Assembly: GCA_965203795.1 (NCBI GenBank)
Contig: OZ241915.1
Location: 2,914,001 to 2,978,000, forward strand
DNA from: CBDBBY01 sp965203795
GTDB taxonomy: Bacteria > Pseudomonadota > Alphaproteobacteria > Rhodobacterales > Rhodobacteraceae
Direction: 5' to 3'
DNA: 64,000 nucleotides
This document shows, piece by piece, positions 52,888 to 62,787 of the stretch. Made by a program: the position numbers and the translations under genes. The notes under the pieces are model-generated. The model worked only from the letters and a program-made list of their open reading frames with translations. It was not told the origin of the DNA and made no database searches. The stretch's first letter is position 1. Every line of letters starts with the position of its first letter.

Positions 52888-55800
52888 CTACGGATTCGTG
52901 TTGTTTTCGGCTTCGATTCCCATCCAGCACAGAAGCTCTACGTCCTCGCACGAGATTGGAGGGCGCGGATCGGGCGGCACGACCGGTTCAAGACCGGTTT
53001 CCAGAATTCGGTCGATCAGAAATTGCGAAAGCACGATAGCTTCGTGCTCATCCGTCTTGAACCAACCGTGCAACATCATCTCGTCGCGGCGTGGCCACGG
53101 CGATTCGAGAATATCCAGCACATGATTCATGCGGTTCTCGGGAATTCCGGGTGGCGGGTTTGAGCGGATGAATGCGGCGACACGATGGTTGATCGGCCGA
53201 ACGGAGGGTTGAAGGTTGGCAGGATCAGTTTCCCACATCCAGTCGCTTAGGATATCGCGCTGCGCCACGTCCCAGAAATCGTGAGCGCGCTGGCGGAGAG
53301 CATCCGATCGCCATGCGGGTGTTTCGACCTTGCACTCGATCAAGCGCAGGCAGGTCCCGAGTTCGCGTTCAATAGAATCTTCGTCGCTCTTGGGGCACCA
53401 ATCGTCATCGGCTGAGACAAAGCGCAAATAGGTTCGCTCGAACTCGCTGTCCCTTCCCACCACCGCGCAAAAGAACACGCCTCTACGTGCGCCCTTTTTC
53501 ATTCCCGCCCCGACCTTCCAAGGCAGGTTCTCGATGCGAGCACGGCCATGTTCAAGGGCTTTGCGCAAGGTCTGCCGATACTCCTCGCCGGTTTGAGCTG
53601 CGCTGGATGTTCCGCCCCGTTCGTAGAGAGAGGCGTCCTCCTCCATCAGCTTTTCGATCTCCTCCCGCGTTTCCGAGAATACTTGGTTGCCACGAGCTCC
53701 GCCCTCAATCGGTGCTACGACGCCGACGCTGAAGGCAGCCATGGCTAGTTTCTCGTGTATGCGGCTTATGAGATTCAATAGGCACTCTAGGCGATCTACC
53801 GGAAAGATCGTCCGCATGAACACACGGTTATGCGGGCTGCCGATACGGTCGATCCGGCCATGGCGCTGTACCAACCGCATCGGATTCCAAGGCACATCGA
53901 AATTGACGATGTGTCGGCACTGCTGAAGGTTTACACCTTCGGCAAGCACATCCGTCGTTATCAACAGGTCAAAACGATCGGCTTCCTTGCCGCGTGGATC
54001 CCCCATCGATAACGGCGCGAACCCGCACACTGCCGCTTGTCGGGATTTGTCTTCGAAATCTCCGGACCCAATTACCGCGACCATGCGGCCACGGTAGCCA
54101 CTGAGTTCCGGCCGAGTTTCCAGTTCGGAATCAAGGAAATCGTGAATCCATTTGACGGTGTCCGCGAAGAACGAAAACACCAGCACTTTGCGCTTCTGCG
54201 CCTCGTCAGCGGCGTCAATCGCCTCCAGTTCCGCCTGTTGTGCGATCTCAACCAGCACTTCGGCAAGCGCCCTTAGCTTCGGATCCCGTTCCTGCGTAAT
54301 TTTCGCCGCCTCGTCGGCAAGCTCTTGGAGAACGCCGCGGTCGCGCTCTACGGCGGCGCGCAATCCCTCGACGTCATATCCCGCTGCGGCTTCGCTGTGC
54401 TCCGACGCTGCCAGCACGTCCTCAAAGACCGCGTCGTCGTCCGCTGAGAGCTCCTTCATGAAAGCCGTCGAAACAATTCGACCAGCTTCGAGTGCTTCGA
54501 GAAACGAACCATGCTCGCACACCATCTTTTCGACGGTTCCCCTGAAAGCGACGGCCGAAGACTCGAAGCGTTTCAATAGACCCGAACGCAGCAGTCCGAT
54601 CAGCGCACGGGCACCGCCTCTATCGTCGGTCCGTTCGCGTAGCCACAAGTCCGGAGTGTAGCGGGCAAACGAAATTGCATCGTCGCTGTCGGGGTCCAGT
54701 GCCCGTTCCAATCGGTCGAAGAAGCCCGGCAAAAGTTCATCGAGATTGTAATGGACACTGATTGCTACCGGTTGGGGAAAGATGATCGGATGCTCTTGGC
54801 CATCGGGACCAACGATCACGTCTCGAGCATAGTGCTTTTTCACGAACTGCCGGGTTCGCTTCACCGTCGTTGCGTCAATGATGGGAAACAGCACATCGGG
54901 GCTCAGGTTGGACGGGTCCCGCATGGCCTGCTCGAAACGCGTGCGGATCGAAATGATTCCGCGATCAGCAAGTTTGGCGTCTTGGCGCATGAAGAAGCGC
55001 AACAGATGGTACAGATCCCAGAGCGAGTTGTTGACTGGCGTAGCGGTCATGAGCACCAAGTCCCGCCGAGGACCCGACAACAGTCGCCGCAGTGTGCCAG
55101 CGCGGGTGGGCGCGTCCGGATTGCGATAGTTGTGCGCCTCGTCGACAATTATCAATTGATACTCGTCGAGCGTGCGTTGGAGCTTGTGCCGACCTGCTGG
55201 CACGAGCTGCGCCTCCTGCAGACGGTCATCTCTTGCCAGCTCCTCAAAGGATACGCACTCGATATAAAGCTGGTAGTCGTCCAGAAACTTCTTCCAAGTG
55301 CTGTCCCGAAGCGCAGCCGGGCAAATAAGCAGCGCTCGCTGCCGCCGTTCGTGGTAGAGGTTTAGAATCTCGCCGGCGATAAAGGTCTTTCCAAGGCCTA
55401 CCTCGTCGGCGACGATAACGCCGCCAGTGTCGCGGATTAGCCGCAGCGCACGAGCGACGCCGTGCTTCTGGAAGCTCGTCAGCGGCAGATTCTTGTCTGC
55501 CTTCACGTCTTCTTCGACTTCGCTGCCGTATAGCTGCCAAAGCACGCGGATGAAGATTTCCCACGGGTCGCTTTGCTGGAACGCTTCCTCGAACACGGCC
55601 GCCAGATCGTAGGACTCGGCGGCGGTCCACAGATCGTCAAACCATCGCTCGGCATCGTCCACCACTGGTTGATCGTAGCGAGCGAGGTTGAGTTCAAGAT
55701 TTTTGTCGAGCCCCGCAGCGGTTAGGTTCGATGATCCAGCAAAAACGACGTCCTGACGATCACCGTTCTCGTTCGCCGAGGTTACGATATAGGCCTTGGC

Positions 55801-56247
55801 GTGCAGAAACGTCTTTTCGTAGCGCCTGACTTCCATATTCCCGGCGCGCAAGGCTTCGATTAGCTTGCGGAGCGCAGCGCCGCTCGTGCTAGTGAAAGGA
55901 AGGCCGTCCCGCTCCCGGCGAAACTCTGCGTCCATGCGACGGAGACCCGCAGCCATGCTTCGCCGCTCGAAGCTCTCGGTTGTTTCGGCCAGTTTCTTGC
56001 GCTCATCCAGATGCTTGAAGGCAAGATCGGCACCCAACAGCAATTGAACCGAAGAGACTGATCGAAGCTGATCCGCTATTTTGGCGAATCCGGCAGGGCT
56101 AAAGAACGCGGTAGCGATGCGGACTAGTTCGGGCGGACTTGTGTCCTCCGCTACCAGGTTACCTGTCCCAACGTCCAAGGCCGCCCGAAGTGCCCGGGCA
56201 AGCGTGTTGCCATCGCGGTTGTCAATTATCTCCCGCCGGCCCGTCAC
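52888..56247 (-). CDS. PLD-SNF2 helicase of a defence module
   Basis: A 1119-residue protein. Residues 40-200 are a phospholipase D-like domain with the HKD pattern HAKAYIV (149-155) and GSSNLT (171-176). Residues 255-850 are a SNF2-type helicase: DEVGLGKTF (281-289), VDEAHNY, LMTATPVNNSLWDL, LLITTDVLAEGVNLQQC and QRHGRIDRIGS. A C-terminal extension of about 250 residues follows. This order resembles DrmD of class 1 DISARM, and the adjacent Eco57I-type methylase resembles DrmMI, but drmA, drmB and drmC are absent. It lies 75 bp downstream of the methylase gene in the same orientation. Confidence 0.82.
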   Translation of the reverse strand: MTGRREIIDNRDGNTLARALRAALDVGTGNLVAEDTSPPELVRIATAFFSPAGFAKIADQLRSVSSVQLLLGADLAFKHLDERKKLAETTESFERRSMAAGLRRMDAEFRRERDGLPFTSTSGAALRKLIEALRAGNMEVRRYEKTFLHAKAYIVTSANENGDRQDVVFAGSSNLTAAGLDKNLELNLARYDQPVVDDAERWFDDLWTAAESYDLAAVFEEAFQQSDPWEIFIRVLWQLYGSEVEEDVKADKNLPLTSFQKHGVARALRLIRDTGGVIVADEVGLGKTFIAGEILNLYHERRQRALLICPAALRDSTWKKFLDDYQLYIECVSFEELARDDRLQEAQLVPAGRHKLQRTLDEYQLIIVDEAHNYRNPDAPTRAGTLRRLLSGPRRDLVLMTATPVNNSLWDLYHLLRFFMRQDAKLADRGIISIRTRFEQAMRDPSNLSPDVLFPIIDATTVKRTRQFVKKHYARDVIVGPDGQEHPIIFPQPVAISVHYNLDELLPGFFDRLERALDPDSDDAISFARYTPDLWLRERTDDRGGARALIGLLRSGLLKRFESSAVAFRGTVEKMVCEHGSFLEALEAGRIVSTAFMKELSADDDAVFEDVLAASEHSEAAAGYDVEGLRAAVERDRGVLQELADEAAKITQERDPKLRALAEVLVEIAQQAELEAIDAADEAQKRKVLVFSFFADTVKWIHDFLDSELETRPELSGYRGRMVAVIGSGDFEDKSRQAAVCGFAPLSMGDPRGKEADRFDLLITTDVLAEGVNLQQCRHIVNFDVPWNPMRLVQRHGRIDRIGSPHNRVFMRTIFPVDRLECLLNLISRIHEKLAMAAFSVGVVAPIEGGARGNQVFSETREEIEKLMEEDASLYERGGTSSAAQTGEEYRQTLRKALEHGRARIENLPWKVGAGMKKGARRGVFFCAVVGRDSEFERTYLRFVSADDDWCPKSDEDSIERELGTCLRLIECKVETPAWRSDALRQRAHDFWDVAQRDILSDWMWETDPANLQPSVRPINHRVAAFIRSNPPPGIPENRMNHVLDILESPWPRRDEMMLHGWFKTDEHEAIVLSQFLIDRILETGLEPVVPPDPRPPISCEDVELLCWMGIEAENNTNP

Positions 56248-56322
56248 AGCGTTCGCCTCACCCGCAGAACGCGCATCGATAGCTCAATCGCAGCAGTTCC
56301 GAATTGACGTCGGGCACGAAAA

Positions 56323-59300
56323 TCATCGCCCATTCCACGCGCGGAAATGCCTCAACACGCCTTCCAGCCGGTCGTGGTAATCCCATTTTTCGTGAAAGGT
56401 CGCGAAGACATGGACGAGCTGCCGATTATCCAAACCGTAGAGATGCGCGGACACGGCATCCAGTTCGTGGATCATGTCCTCCTTTTCATCCAAATCTAGA
56501 GGGCTGTATGCAACACCGACAGTTTCGGCCCAAGCTGCAAACCGGCGATCCGGGCAAGCAAGACGCCCCGCCAATTCAACTACACGCTGCCAACGCATGT
56601 CACTTCGACCCGGACGGGGAACCGGGAAAGTATTAAATATAAAATAGCTTACATGCGTTTCAACAAATCTTCGTGCGTACCAATCGAACGGAATCGAGCA
56701 CAATATGCCAAGTAGAAATGCTTCGTCTTTCTTGTCGCCTCGTGGCCAAAGCAGATAGGGTGCCTGGTGCGCGATGAACCTCTTTGGCGGAATAAGGCAG
56801 GCAATCACTGTACGCTGGTTTGTCCGATTGGTTATGTCCCTGAATGCGATCCTGGGCGCCAAGCAAGGCAGTGTCGATCTCTCGATTAGATGTTCTAAAG
56901 GGAACTCACGATGTGGGCTATTGTGATGACCCTTTGCCGCCTTCAGCCGTTTTTTTTGCAGCCATGCAAGAACTGGTTCGGGATTCGCCCATGCATAGTA
57001 TGTGCCGGTATCGGGCTCCCAAATATCAAAGGACTCTCCTTTGTATACAGGCCAATAGAGGTCAGAGTGCTCTTCTCCTTCGAAGGTCATTTGATGCCTT
57101 CGCGCGGTGGCGTGAAGCTCGGTGTCTGGGAAAGAGCACCACGCTTGATCGGATCGTCGAAAGCCATGAACGTTTTCTGCAGAGACGCGTCCAACTCCCG
57201 GTCGGGACGAGTGCGCCAGCCCCCCCCCCGTTCTATTTTTGTTCACATCAAGGCGCGGTGCCTGTCGAAGTTGCCTAAATACTGCAATCGAGTCCGGATC
57301 AGGCAACAGTGGTAGCGAGACGGTATCATTCCATCTCGATACCTCTTCGCTAGTGAAAGCGGGTGCCGGCAACAGCATTCCTTCTCGGAATGCGGTTTCG
57401 GACGAAAACGGTCCCCGAAGGAAGATGGATTTTTTAGTCGGAACGCCGCTAGCAATGCTAACGAGGCTGATCGAATAACGGGATTCAACTTCTGGGAATA
57501 CCCATTGAAGACGATTCAACAACATCGTCACATCAACTCTTGCCGCGTGCTTGAACACCGCCCGGCGGAAATCTGTCGAACCTTTTGCCGCAAGCGCACT
57601 TCGTGGCAGCACAACTCCTATTCGCCCGCTCTTAGCGTTGCTCAACCGCCAAAAGCGCCAACAGAATGCGATATAAAGATCCGGGTCGCCCTTTCCGATG
57701 CCAGGATAATCGCTGCGAATCAGCGCTGTCCGTATCCGCTTCGCTATTGCCCGCTCTGTCTCCAAAGCGGTTACAACATCGGGACGCTCCATACTCAGTC
57801 GTTTTTGTTGGGCCAATTGTTCTGGCCTCGACATTTTTCGAAAGCCGGGAATATAGCGCGTCCAAAAGGTGTGCTCTTCTACTTTCGCTTTTTCCCAAGG
57901 TGGATTGCCGATAATAACATCAAAGCCCGGTCGTTCGCGCAAGAACACTTCCGGGAACGCAATTGGAAAATGCAATGCATGTAATTCCATCAATTCTTGT
58001 CGTGCCGCGTCTGACGCTACATCAGCTTTGCGGTCTCCATCCAAACGCTCCCAGTCCTCAAGTGGAATACCTGCAACGCTTGGATTGTCGGATATGGATG
58101 CCGCCGTGATCAAGTCGCAGAGTCTCTCAGTATTGGCTATCGCCGCCCGCGCCGCGATATTAGCGGAGCGCGCCTTTTCAATTTCAGCCAAGTTTGCGTC
58201 ATTGAGATTGGCAAGGCGTCTGAGGGGCTTAGCTGCCCTACCGAGCAATGCTTCGGCATCAACTTCAAAGAGTTGGTTTGTATAGCTCTCAAACTTCTTC
58301 CGGATTTCGTTGATGCTGCTGACGCCAATCAACGCGTTGCCGTGGACAAGGTTGTGATCAAGGAACGATAGGGGAAGCCCCGGCACGAATGTGTGAATCC
58401 ACACTGACAGCCGGGCTAGTTGCACTGAAAACTGGTTCAAATCGATTCCGTAGATGCAACGCCTGGCGATCTGCCTGCGAAGCAGCTGGCCGTCTTCGAT
58501 TTTGTCCGCCGTTCCGGAATTCAGCGACGCAGCGGCGGCGATCCGCAAATCTGCGAGTCCCCTACTTACTCCGGGAAGGCTCCGTTCGGCGAGGTAGCCG
58601 GCCATGCGTTTTTCGATCCGGTCGATGGCGCTAATCAGAAAGTGGCCAGATCCCATTGCGATATCGGCAACGCGGAAATCGAAGAAGGCTTCAGCTGCGC
58701 CGGTATCATCCTTAGCATCAAGGCGGGCAAAGTGATCATCGATTGCGCGTTCTAGCGCGCCGTCCAAAAGATGCTCGACCGCGAAAGGCTTGGTGTAGTA
58801 GCTCCCCGAAGATTTCCGTGCTCCCGACCGGTTGTGCAGATAGACCTCCCCTGCCGCGACCGCGACCGGTTGGCCTTCGCGCGCGTGCATGTATTCGCCC
58901 TTTTTTAGCTGTAGGTTCGTGCCCGCATACGCTAGTTCGGATTCCAGCAAGCCTTCGTAAACCGTACCGAACTCGCGTACGCCGAGCGACCTGAAATCGA
59001 CGGGACCAAGGACGCCCTCTGCCGTCTCAATGACCAGGAGGTGGCGCAGAGCTGCTTCGAATGCTTCGTTTGGCAGCGAAATTTCCGCAAGCGAAGAACC
59101 TGCCTCGGACACGTTGGGGTCGTCGGCGAACAGGCCGCCGTTGTAAGCCGGAACGCCCCATTCAGGGTTTCCTACCGCGACCGCTCGCCATAGCGCCCTT
59201 ACCTCGTTCCAGTGAGAGTCGCCGTCAGCAATTGGCGTTTTGCTTTTGACGCGATCGGCAAGTTCCTGCGCCTTTTGCTTAAGTGATCGCCGACGGTAGG

Positions 59301-60429
59301 CGTCGTTGGTCCGATAGGGCAGCAAATCCCGATCCTCGGCGTAGGCAATGAACAGCAAGCGAAACAGCACCGTCAAAGCCATCTCGTACGTGCGCATGAG
59401 TCCTTCATGCGTCGGCACGGCATCCTGTTGGTCAGCGATACCTGTCGCCAATATGGGCACGACGCTGTCGTAAATCCGCTCGCGCAAACGTTCGGCAAGA
59501 TCGCCTGAGAAGCGTTGTGAATCCTGCAGGATTCGGATGAGACTTCCATTGGGCGCAAGAGCCTCCGCAGAGAAAAGCAGCCACAGATAAGGCATCTGCT
59601 CTTCAGACAGCAGCGATGGCTGACATTCGACATATGTCTCGGTGCGCCCGCGTTGGCCGACACCGGCATCGACCTTGGCCGCATAGAGTCGCAACCGTTT
59701 TCCCTGCGTGAGTAAAACCCAAGGGAGATTCTCGTCGTCGGCCTTCTTCAGCGCGTACGAGACCGGCGACAGGCTGTTGAAACGGTCGTTTCCAGCTTCG
59801 GGAGATTCGTCTTCCCGCAGCAGGACCGCCAAGGCTGAACTGCGACCATCAGCGCGAAGCCGAAAGGTCAGGTTGTCGATTTGCTCGATGCGAAAGCCGA
59901 GCGAGGTCAGTATATCCTTGCCGCGCTTGCCAACCGCACTTGTTGCCTTGCGCCTTGCTGCCGTCCAGTCGTCCCGCTCCGGCACGCCGTGCTGAAGTTC
60001 GTGCAAAGCGAGCAGCCCTTCGTTTGTGAGCCCGGGAATGGCCGTGTCCAAGGATGGCAGCGCCTGCGACAGGAATTGAAGCGCCGCATGACGGTCGGGC
60101 TGGTCCAGCGCCTCGCGACAGAGGCGTTCGATGAGGTCGGCCTCCATCCTCAAATGGACTGGGGGCTCCATGCCTGCGGCGCCGCACATTGCGGCGCCTC
60201 CTGGATGCAGCACCACCAAGATAACCGGTGCCGGGCGGCCTCCGCGCCGCGCCTTCCAAGTTTCCACCATCGCCGTTTGCGGAGGCACGGCGGATGCCCG
60301 CGCAACCGCTATCTCGATCGCGTTGGCGCCTTTGCCCAGGAACAGTCCGGATCCCATGAAGCCGTGCTTGGCCAACGGCTTCCATTGCAGTGCGGCAAGG
60401 TCGGAGAGGAATCCGGGAGTTTCGGTCAC
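56323..60429 (-). CDS. Eco57I/PglX-like N6-adenine DNA methylase, probably phase-variable
   Basis: A 1368-residue DNA methyltransferase. SAM-binding motif I is VADIAMGSGHF (around residue 590), the catalytic motif IV is VIIGNPPWEKAKVEE (around 840), and the target-recognition part has ELHATARR and WPVYKGESFDIWEPDTGTYYAW (around 1090-1130), typical of PglX-type enzymes of BREX/Pgl and of DISARM. A run of ten G on the coding strand (57220-57229, residues 1067-1070) stands inside the gene. The frame is open in this genome (ON state). The gene precedes the PLD-SNF2 helicase gene. It likely marks self DNA; a cleavage domain is not seen. Confidence 0.85.
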   Translation of the reverse strand: MTETPGFLSDLAALQWKPLAKHGFMGSGLFLGKGANAIEIAVARASAVPPQTAMVETWKARRGGRPAPVILVVLHPGGAAMCGAAGMEPPVHLRMEADLIERLCREALDQPDRHAALQFLSQALPSLDTAIPGLTNEGLLALHELQHGVPERDDWTAARRKATSAVGKRGKDILTSLGFRIEQIDNLTFRLRADGRSSALAVLLREDESPEAGNDRFNSLSPVSYALKKADDENLPWVLLTQGKRLRLYAAKVDAGVGQRGRTETYVECQPSLLSEEQMPYLWLLFSAEALAPNGSLIRILQDSQRFSGDLAERLRERIYDSVVPILATGIADQQDAVPTHEGLMRTYEMALTVLFRLLFIAYAEDRDLLPYRTNDAYRRRSLKQKAQELADRVKSKTPIADGDSHWNEVRALWRAVAVGNPEWGVPAYNGGLFADDPNVSEAGSSLAEISLPNEAFEAALRHLLVIETAEGVLGPVDFRSLGVREFGTVYEGLLESELAYAGTNLQLKKGEYMHAREGQPVAVAAGEVYLHNRSGARKSSGSYYTKPFAVEHLLDGALERAIDDHFARLDAKDDTGAAEAFFDFRVADIAMGSGHFLISAIDRIEKRMAGYLAERSLPGVSRGLADLRIAAAASLNSGTADKIEDGQLLRRQIARRCIYGIDLNQFSVQLARLSVWIHTFVPGLPLSFLDHNLVHGNALIGVSSINEIRKKFESYTNQLFEVDAEALLGRAAKPLRRLANLNDANLAEIEKARSANIAARAAIANTERLCDLITAASISDNPSVAGIPLEDWERLDGDRKADVASDAARQELMELHALHFPIAFPEVFLRERPGFDVIIGNPPWEKAKVEEHTFWTRYIPGFRKMSRPEQLAQQKRLSMERPDVVTALETERAIAKRIRTALIRSDYPGIGKGDPDLYIAFCWRFWRLSNAKSGRIGVVLPRSALAAKGSTDFRRAVFKHAARVDVTMLLNRLQWVFPEVESRYSISLVSIASGVPTKKSIFLRGPFSSETAFREGMLLPAPAFTSEEVSRWNDTVSLPLLPDPDSIAVFRQLRQAPRLDVNKNRTGGGLAHSSRPGVGRVSAENVHGFRRSDQAWCSFPDTELHATARRHQMTFEGEEHSDLYWPVYKGESFDIWEPDTGTYYAWANPEPVLAWLQKKRLKAAKGHHNSPHREFPLEHLIERSTLPCLAPRIAFRDITNRTNQRTVIACLIPPKRFIAHQAPYLLWPRGDKKDEAFLLGILCSIPFDWYARRFVETHVSYFIFNTFPVPRPGRSDMRWQRVVELAGRLACPDRRFAAWAETVGVAYSPLDLDEKEDMIHELDAVSAHLYGLDNRQLVHVFATFHEKWDYHDRLEGVLRHFRAWNGR
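57220..57229 (-). repeat. Ten-base G homopolymer inside the methylase gene
   Basis: Ten consecutive G on the coding strand, encoding ThrGlyGlyGly. Loss of one G meets a stop codon at 57087-57089; gain of one meets a stop codon at 57062-57064. Either truncates the last 250 residues including the target-recognition part. G tracts in pglX are known to give phase variation in Streptomyces coelicolor. Confidence 0.8.
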
Positions 60430-60668
60430 TCAGCGCGACCCGTGATCATTGGAGCCCGGTTCGACAGCGCATCATCATCAGCATTCTGAGCCACGCCCAA
60501 TCGTCTCCCTGCGTCCTCCCGCGGCGAGGCCATCTTTACCTTTGCTCGCAACGGCCGACAATTCAATCATTCAGTCCGCAGGTTCGCAAACGGCATTTCC
60601 TGTTCCGCAGGTTCGATTGCTTCCCGATTTATCCTCGACCGGAAACTCGAAATGCACCGAGCGGCCGC

Positions 60669-61944
60669 TCAATCAAGATAGCCGCAGTGCCACAGACCGC
60701 CCAGCGGCAAACCCGCTTCGCATACCAGTTCCCGGACGGTTTCGTTTTCGCTGGCGCGGCGGATCGTGGAAAACCCGTCCTCGCCCTTTTCCAGTATCCA
60801 GACCTCTTCGGGCCGGAGCGCATCGACGAAATGGGGCTGGTGGGTGGTGACGAAGATCTGCGTTGATTTCCGCGCGCTGGTTGCGCGTATGCGAAAGTCA
60901 CAAACCAGAATTTCCAATAGCTTGTGATGCAGCCCGTTGCCCGGTCCCTTGATGCCGATGAACGTCGGCGGCGACGGGGCATCCAGCATGAGCAGGTAGG
61001 CGAGCACCTTTAGCGTGCCGTCGGACATTTCCTGGGCATGGAAGGGGTCCTTGAGGCGCCAGTCGTTGAAGCGCAGCAACAGGCACCCATCGGAGCCGCG
61101 CTCGGTGCCGATCCGGTCGGCACCGGGGATTCCTTTGCCGATCTTCCTCAAGATCCCGGCGAGCCTGTCTTGATGTTCGCTTTCCATGAACTGCACGACG
61201 TTGCCCAGATTGTCGCCGTGGACGTTCAGATGTTTCTGGGGCCCGGCCAGCGGCATGCTGCGGGCGGCGTCAGGGGTGAATTGGCTCAGATGCAAACCTT
61301 TGATGAATTGGCAGAAGGCCGCAATCCAAGGATGCTGGCTCAAGCCGCCGAGCGCGTCGATTCCGAGGCGGCGTTTGTCATGAAGCTCGACCAGTTCCGT
61401 CTCCGCGCTTTCTTCTTTGCGCAACGAACTCCGAAATCCGCCCAACGGCTCGTCCGCCTGCTGACCTAACACGTCATCTTTCCAAGCCATGCCCCTGCCG
61501 TTTTCATCATCAGGAACGGGAAAGGTCTGCCGAACCTCTGCCCCTTGCGTCTTCGCAGGAGGCATTCGCGTGCGACGCAGGGGCACCCTTGGTCATCCGC
61601 GTCAATATCAAGCTCGTAGGTAATGGGCCGGGTGCCGATCGCCCGCCGGAAATAGATCTCAAACCCGACTGGCCTGCACTTCCCTGCGAGCGGAGGCGGT
61701 CGAATCCACCCCGCATGCCGCAGGCATCCTCAACGCCCAGTTTGAGGCAGTTCGCCGCGACGCCGAAGGCGTCCAACAGGCTGCTCTTGCCGACGCCGTA
61801 CCTGCCGATGACGGCCGTCACCCGCGTCAGGCGCATGGCCCGCGGCGTGTTCCACAGCTTGCCGAGCGTGACGCTTTTGAGCGCCCGGTAGTTGGCGACC
61901 CTGAATCCTTCGATTCGCGCCACGGCGACGGTCTCCCGTGTCAT
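60669..61944 (-). pseudogene. AAA family ATPase (COG4637-like) broken by two frameshifts
   Basis: From ATG 61944 it reads MTRETVAVARIEGFRVANYRALKSVTLGKLW...VIGRYGVGKSSLLDAFG, with Walker A GRYGVGKSSL. Near 61690 the frame must shift to FEIYFRRAIGTRPITYELDIDADD...RFGRPFPFL, and near 61510 again to DENGRGMAWKDDVLG. From there it is intact: YFTPDAAR-like FTPDAARSMPLAGPQKHLNVHGDNLGNVVQFME, QEMSDGTLKVLAYL and QIFVTTHQPHFVDALRPEEVWIL. Such OLD-like ATPases often go with defence genes. Decay or assembly errors are both possible. The gap 60430-60668 to the methylase is empty. Confidence 0.8.
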
Positions 61945-62432
61945 AATCTCGACGCGGCCGCAACGGGCGCGTTTCCGGTGCGCCGCGAGGATAAAGGGCA
62001 GAAAGCGCGTTTGCGAGGCGCTGTCAGGTTTCGGGGACGATGCCATCCGCTAGCACGCCGATCCGGATGCTTGCCGATCGCGGATTGCGGCAGTCTGTTT
62101 CGTTTTCTGGCGCTTCGTTTTCGTTCCGGGCTTTTGGGTTCATGTTTCGGGAATGAATGCTTCCTTTTCGGCGCGTGAGGTTCGTGAGGCGAACCTCGGG
62201 AACTCTTCCGGCGTTCGGCACCCAAGGGAGCAGCGCGGCCTCACGCGGACGCCGACACCTTCCGCAGGCGGACGGTGAAGCGGTGATCCTCCGCGATCAG
62301 CTCAGGCTCGGTGCCGTTGTGCGCACGCATCCCGGAACGATCCTGCTGCGCACTCCCATGCCGCGGGTCCCGATATAGCCGTGCGCGCATCGATGAATTC
62401 GATGTGGAAATCTGCGTCTTTTCCAATCGAAA
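61945..62432. other. 488-bp gap without recognisable gene
   Basis: Between the broken ATPase and the rrn terminator. A 68-codon minus-strand frame (62241-62447) ends DHRFTVRLRKVSASA but no family is recognised and its start overlaps the terminator stem, so it is left out. Confidence 0.45.
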
Positions 62433-62462
62433 GCGCCGCCGAATCATCCGATTCGGCGGCGC
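62433..62462 (-). terminator. Rho-independent-like terminator of the rrn operon
   Basis: A perfect 12-bp GC-rich stem (62433-62444 with 62451-62462), 6-base loop, followed on the minus strand by TTTCGATTGG. It begins 6 bp after the tRNA 3' end, so it closes the 23S-5S-tRNA(fMet) transcript. Confidence 0.8.
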
Positions 62463-62467
62463 CTCGT

Positions 62468-62545
<78 letters not shown>

Positions 62546-62613
62546 ACGATGCCGGAACAGGACGCGCCGAAACGGCAAGCCCTGCCCCGCGAAGATAGCG
62601 AACGCGCTTTCCA

Positions 62614-62731
62614 GGTCTGGCGGCGACCTACTCTCCCACGCCTTAAGACGCAGTACCATCGGCGCTACGGTGCTTAACCGGCGAGTTCGGGATGGGATCG
62701 GGTGTTTCACACGTGCCATGACCACCAAACC
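62614..62731 (-). rRNA. 5S ribosomal RNA
   Basis: 118 nt on the minus strand; the ends GGTTTGGTGG and CCGCCAGACC pair as a 10-bp helix I (with G-U pairs), and the internal CACCCGATCCCATCCCGAACT is the conserved 5S loop C sequence (CCCATCCCGAAC). End positions are accurate to a few bases. Between tRNA-fMet and 23S. Confidence 0.93.
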
Positions 62732-62787
62732 GGGAAAACGCGCGAGCGGCCGAAGCCGCGAATTCCAAGCCCTGCTTTCACCGAACC

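Noticed and set aside
52888..60429. Complete DISARM or BREX system
   Set aside because: Only the helicase and methylase types are present; no drmA, drmB, pglZ, brxC or other core genes are seen in the window.
62241..62447. Small minus-strand frame of 68 codons before the rrn terminator
   Set aside because: Start lies in the terminator stem, no ribosome site, and no similarity that I recognise.
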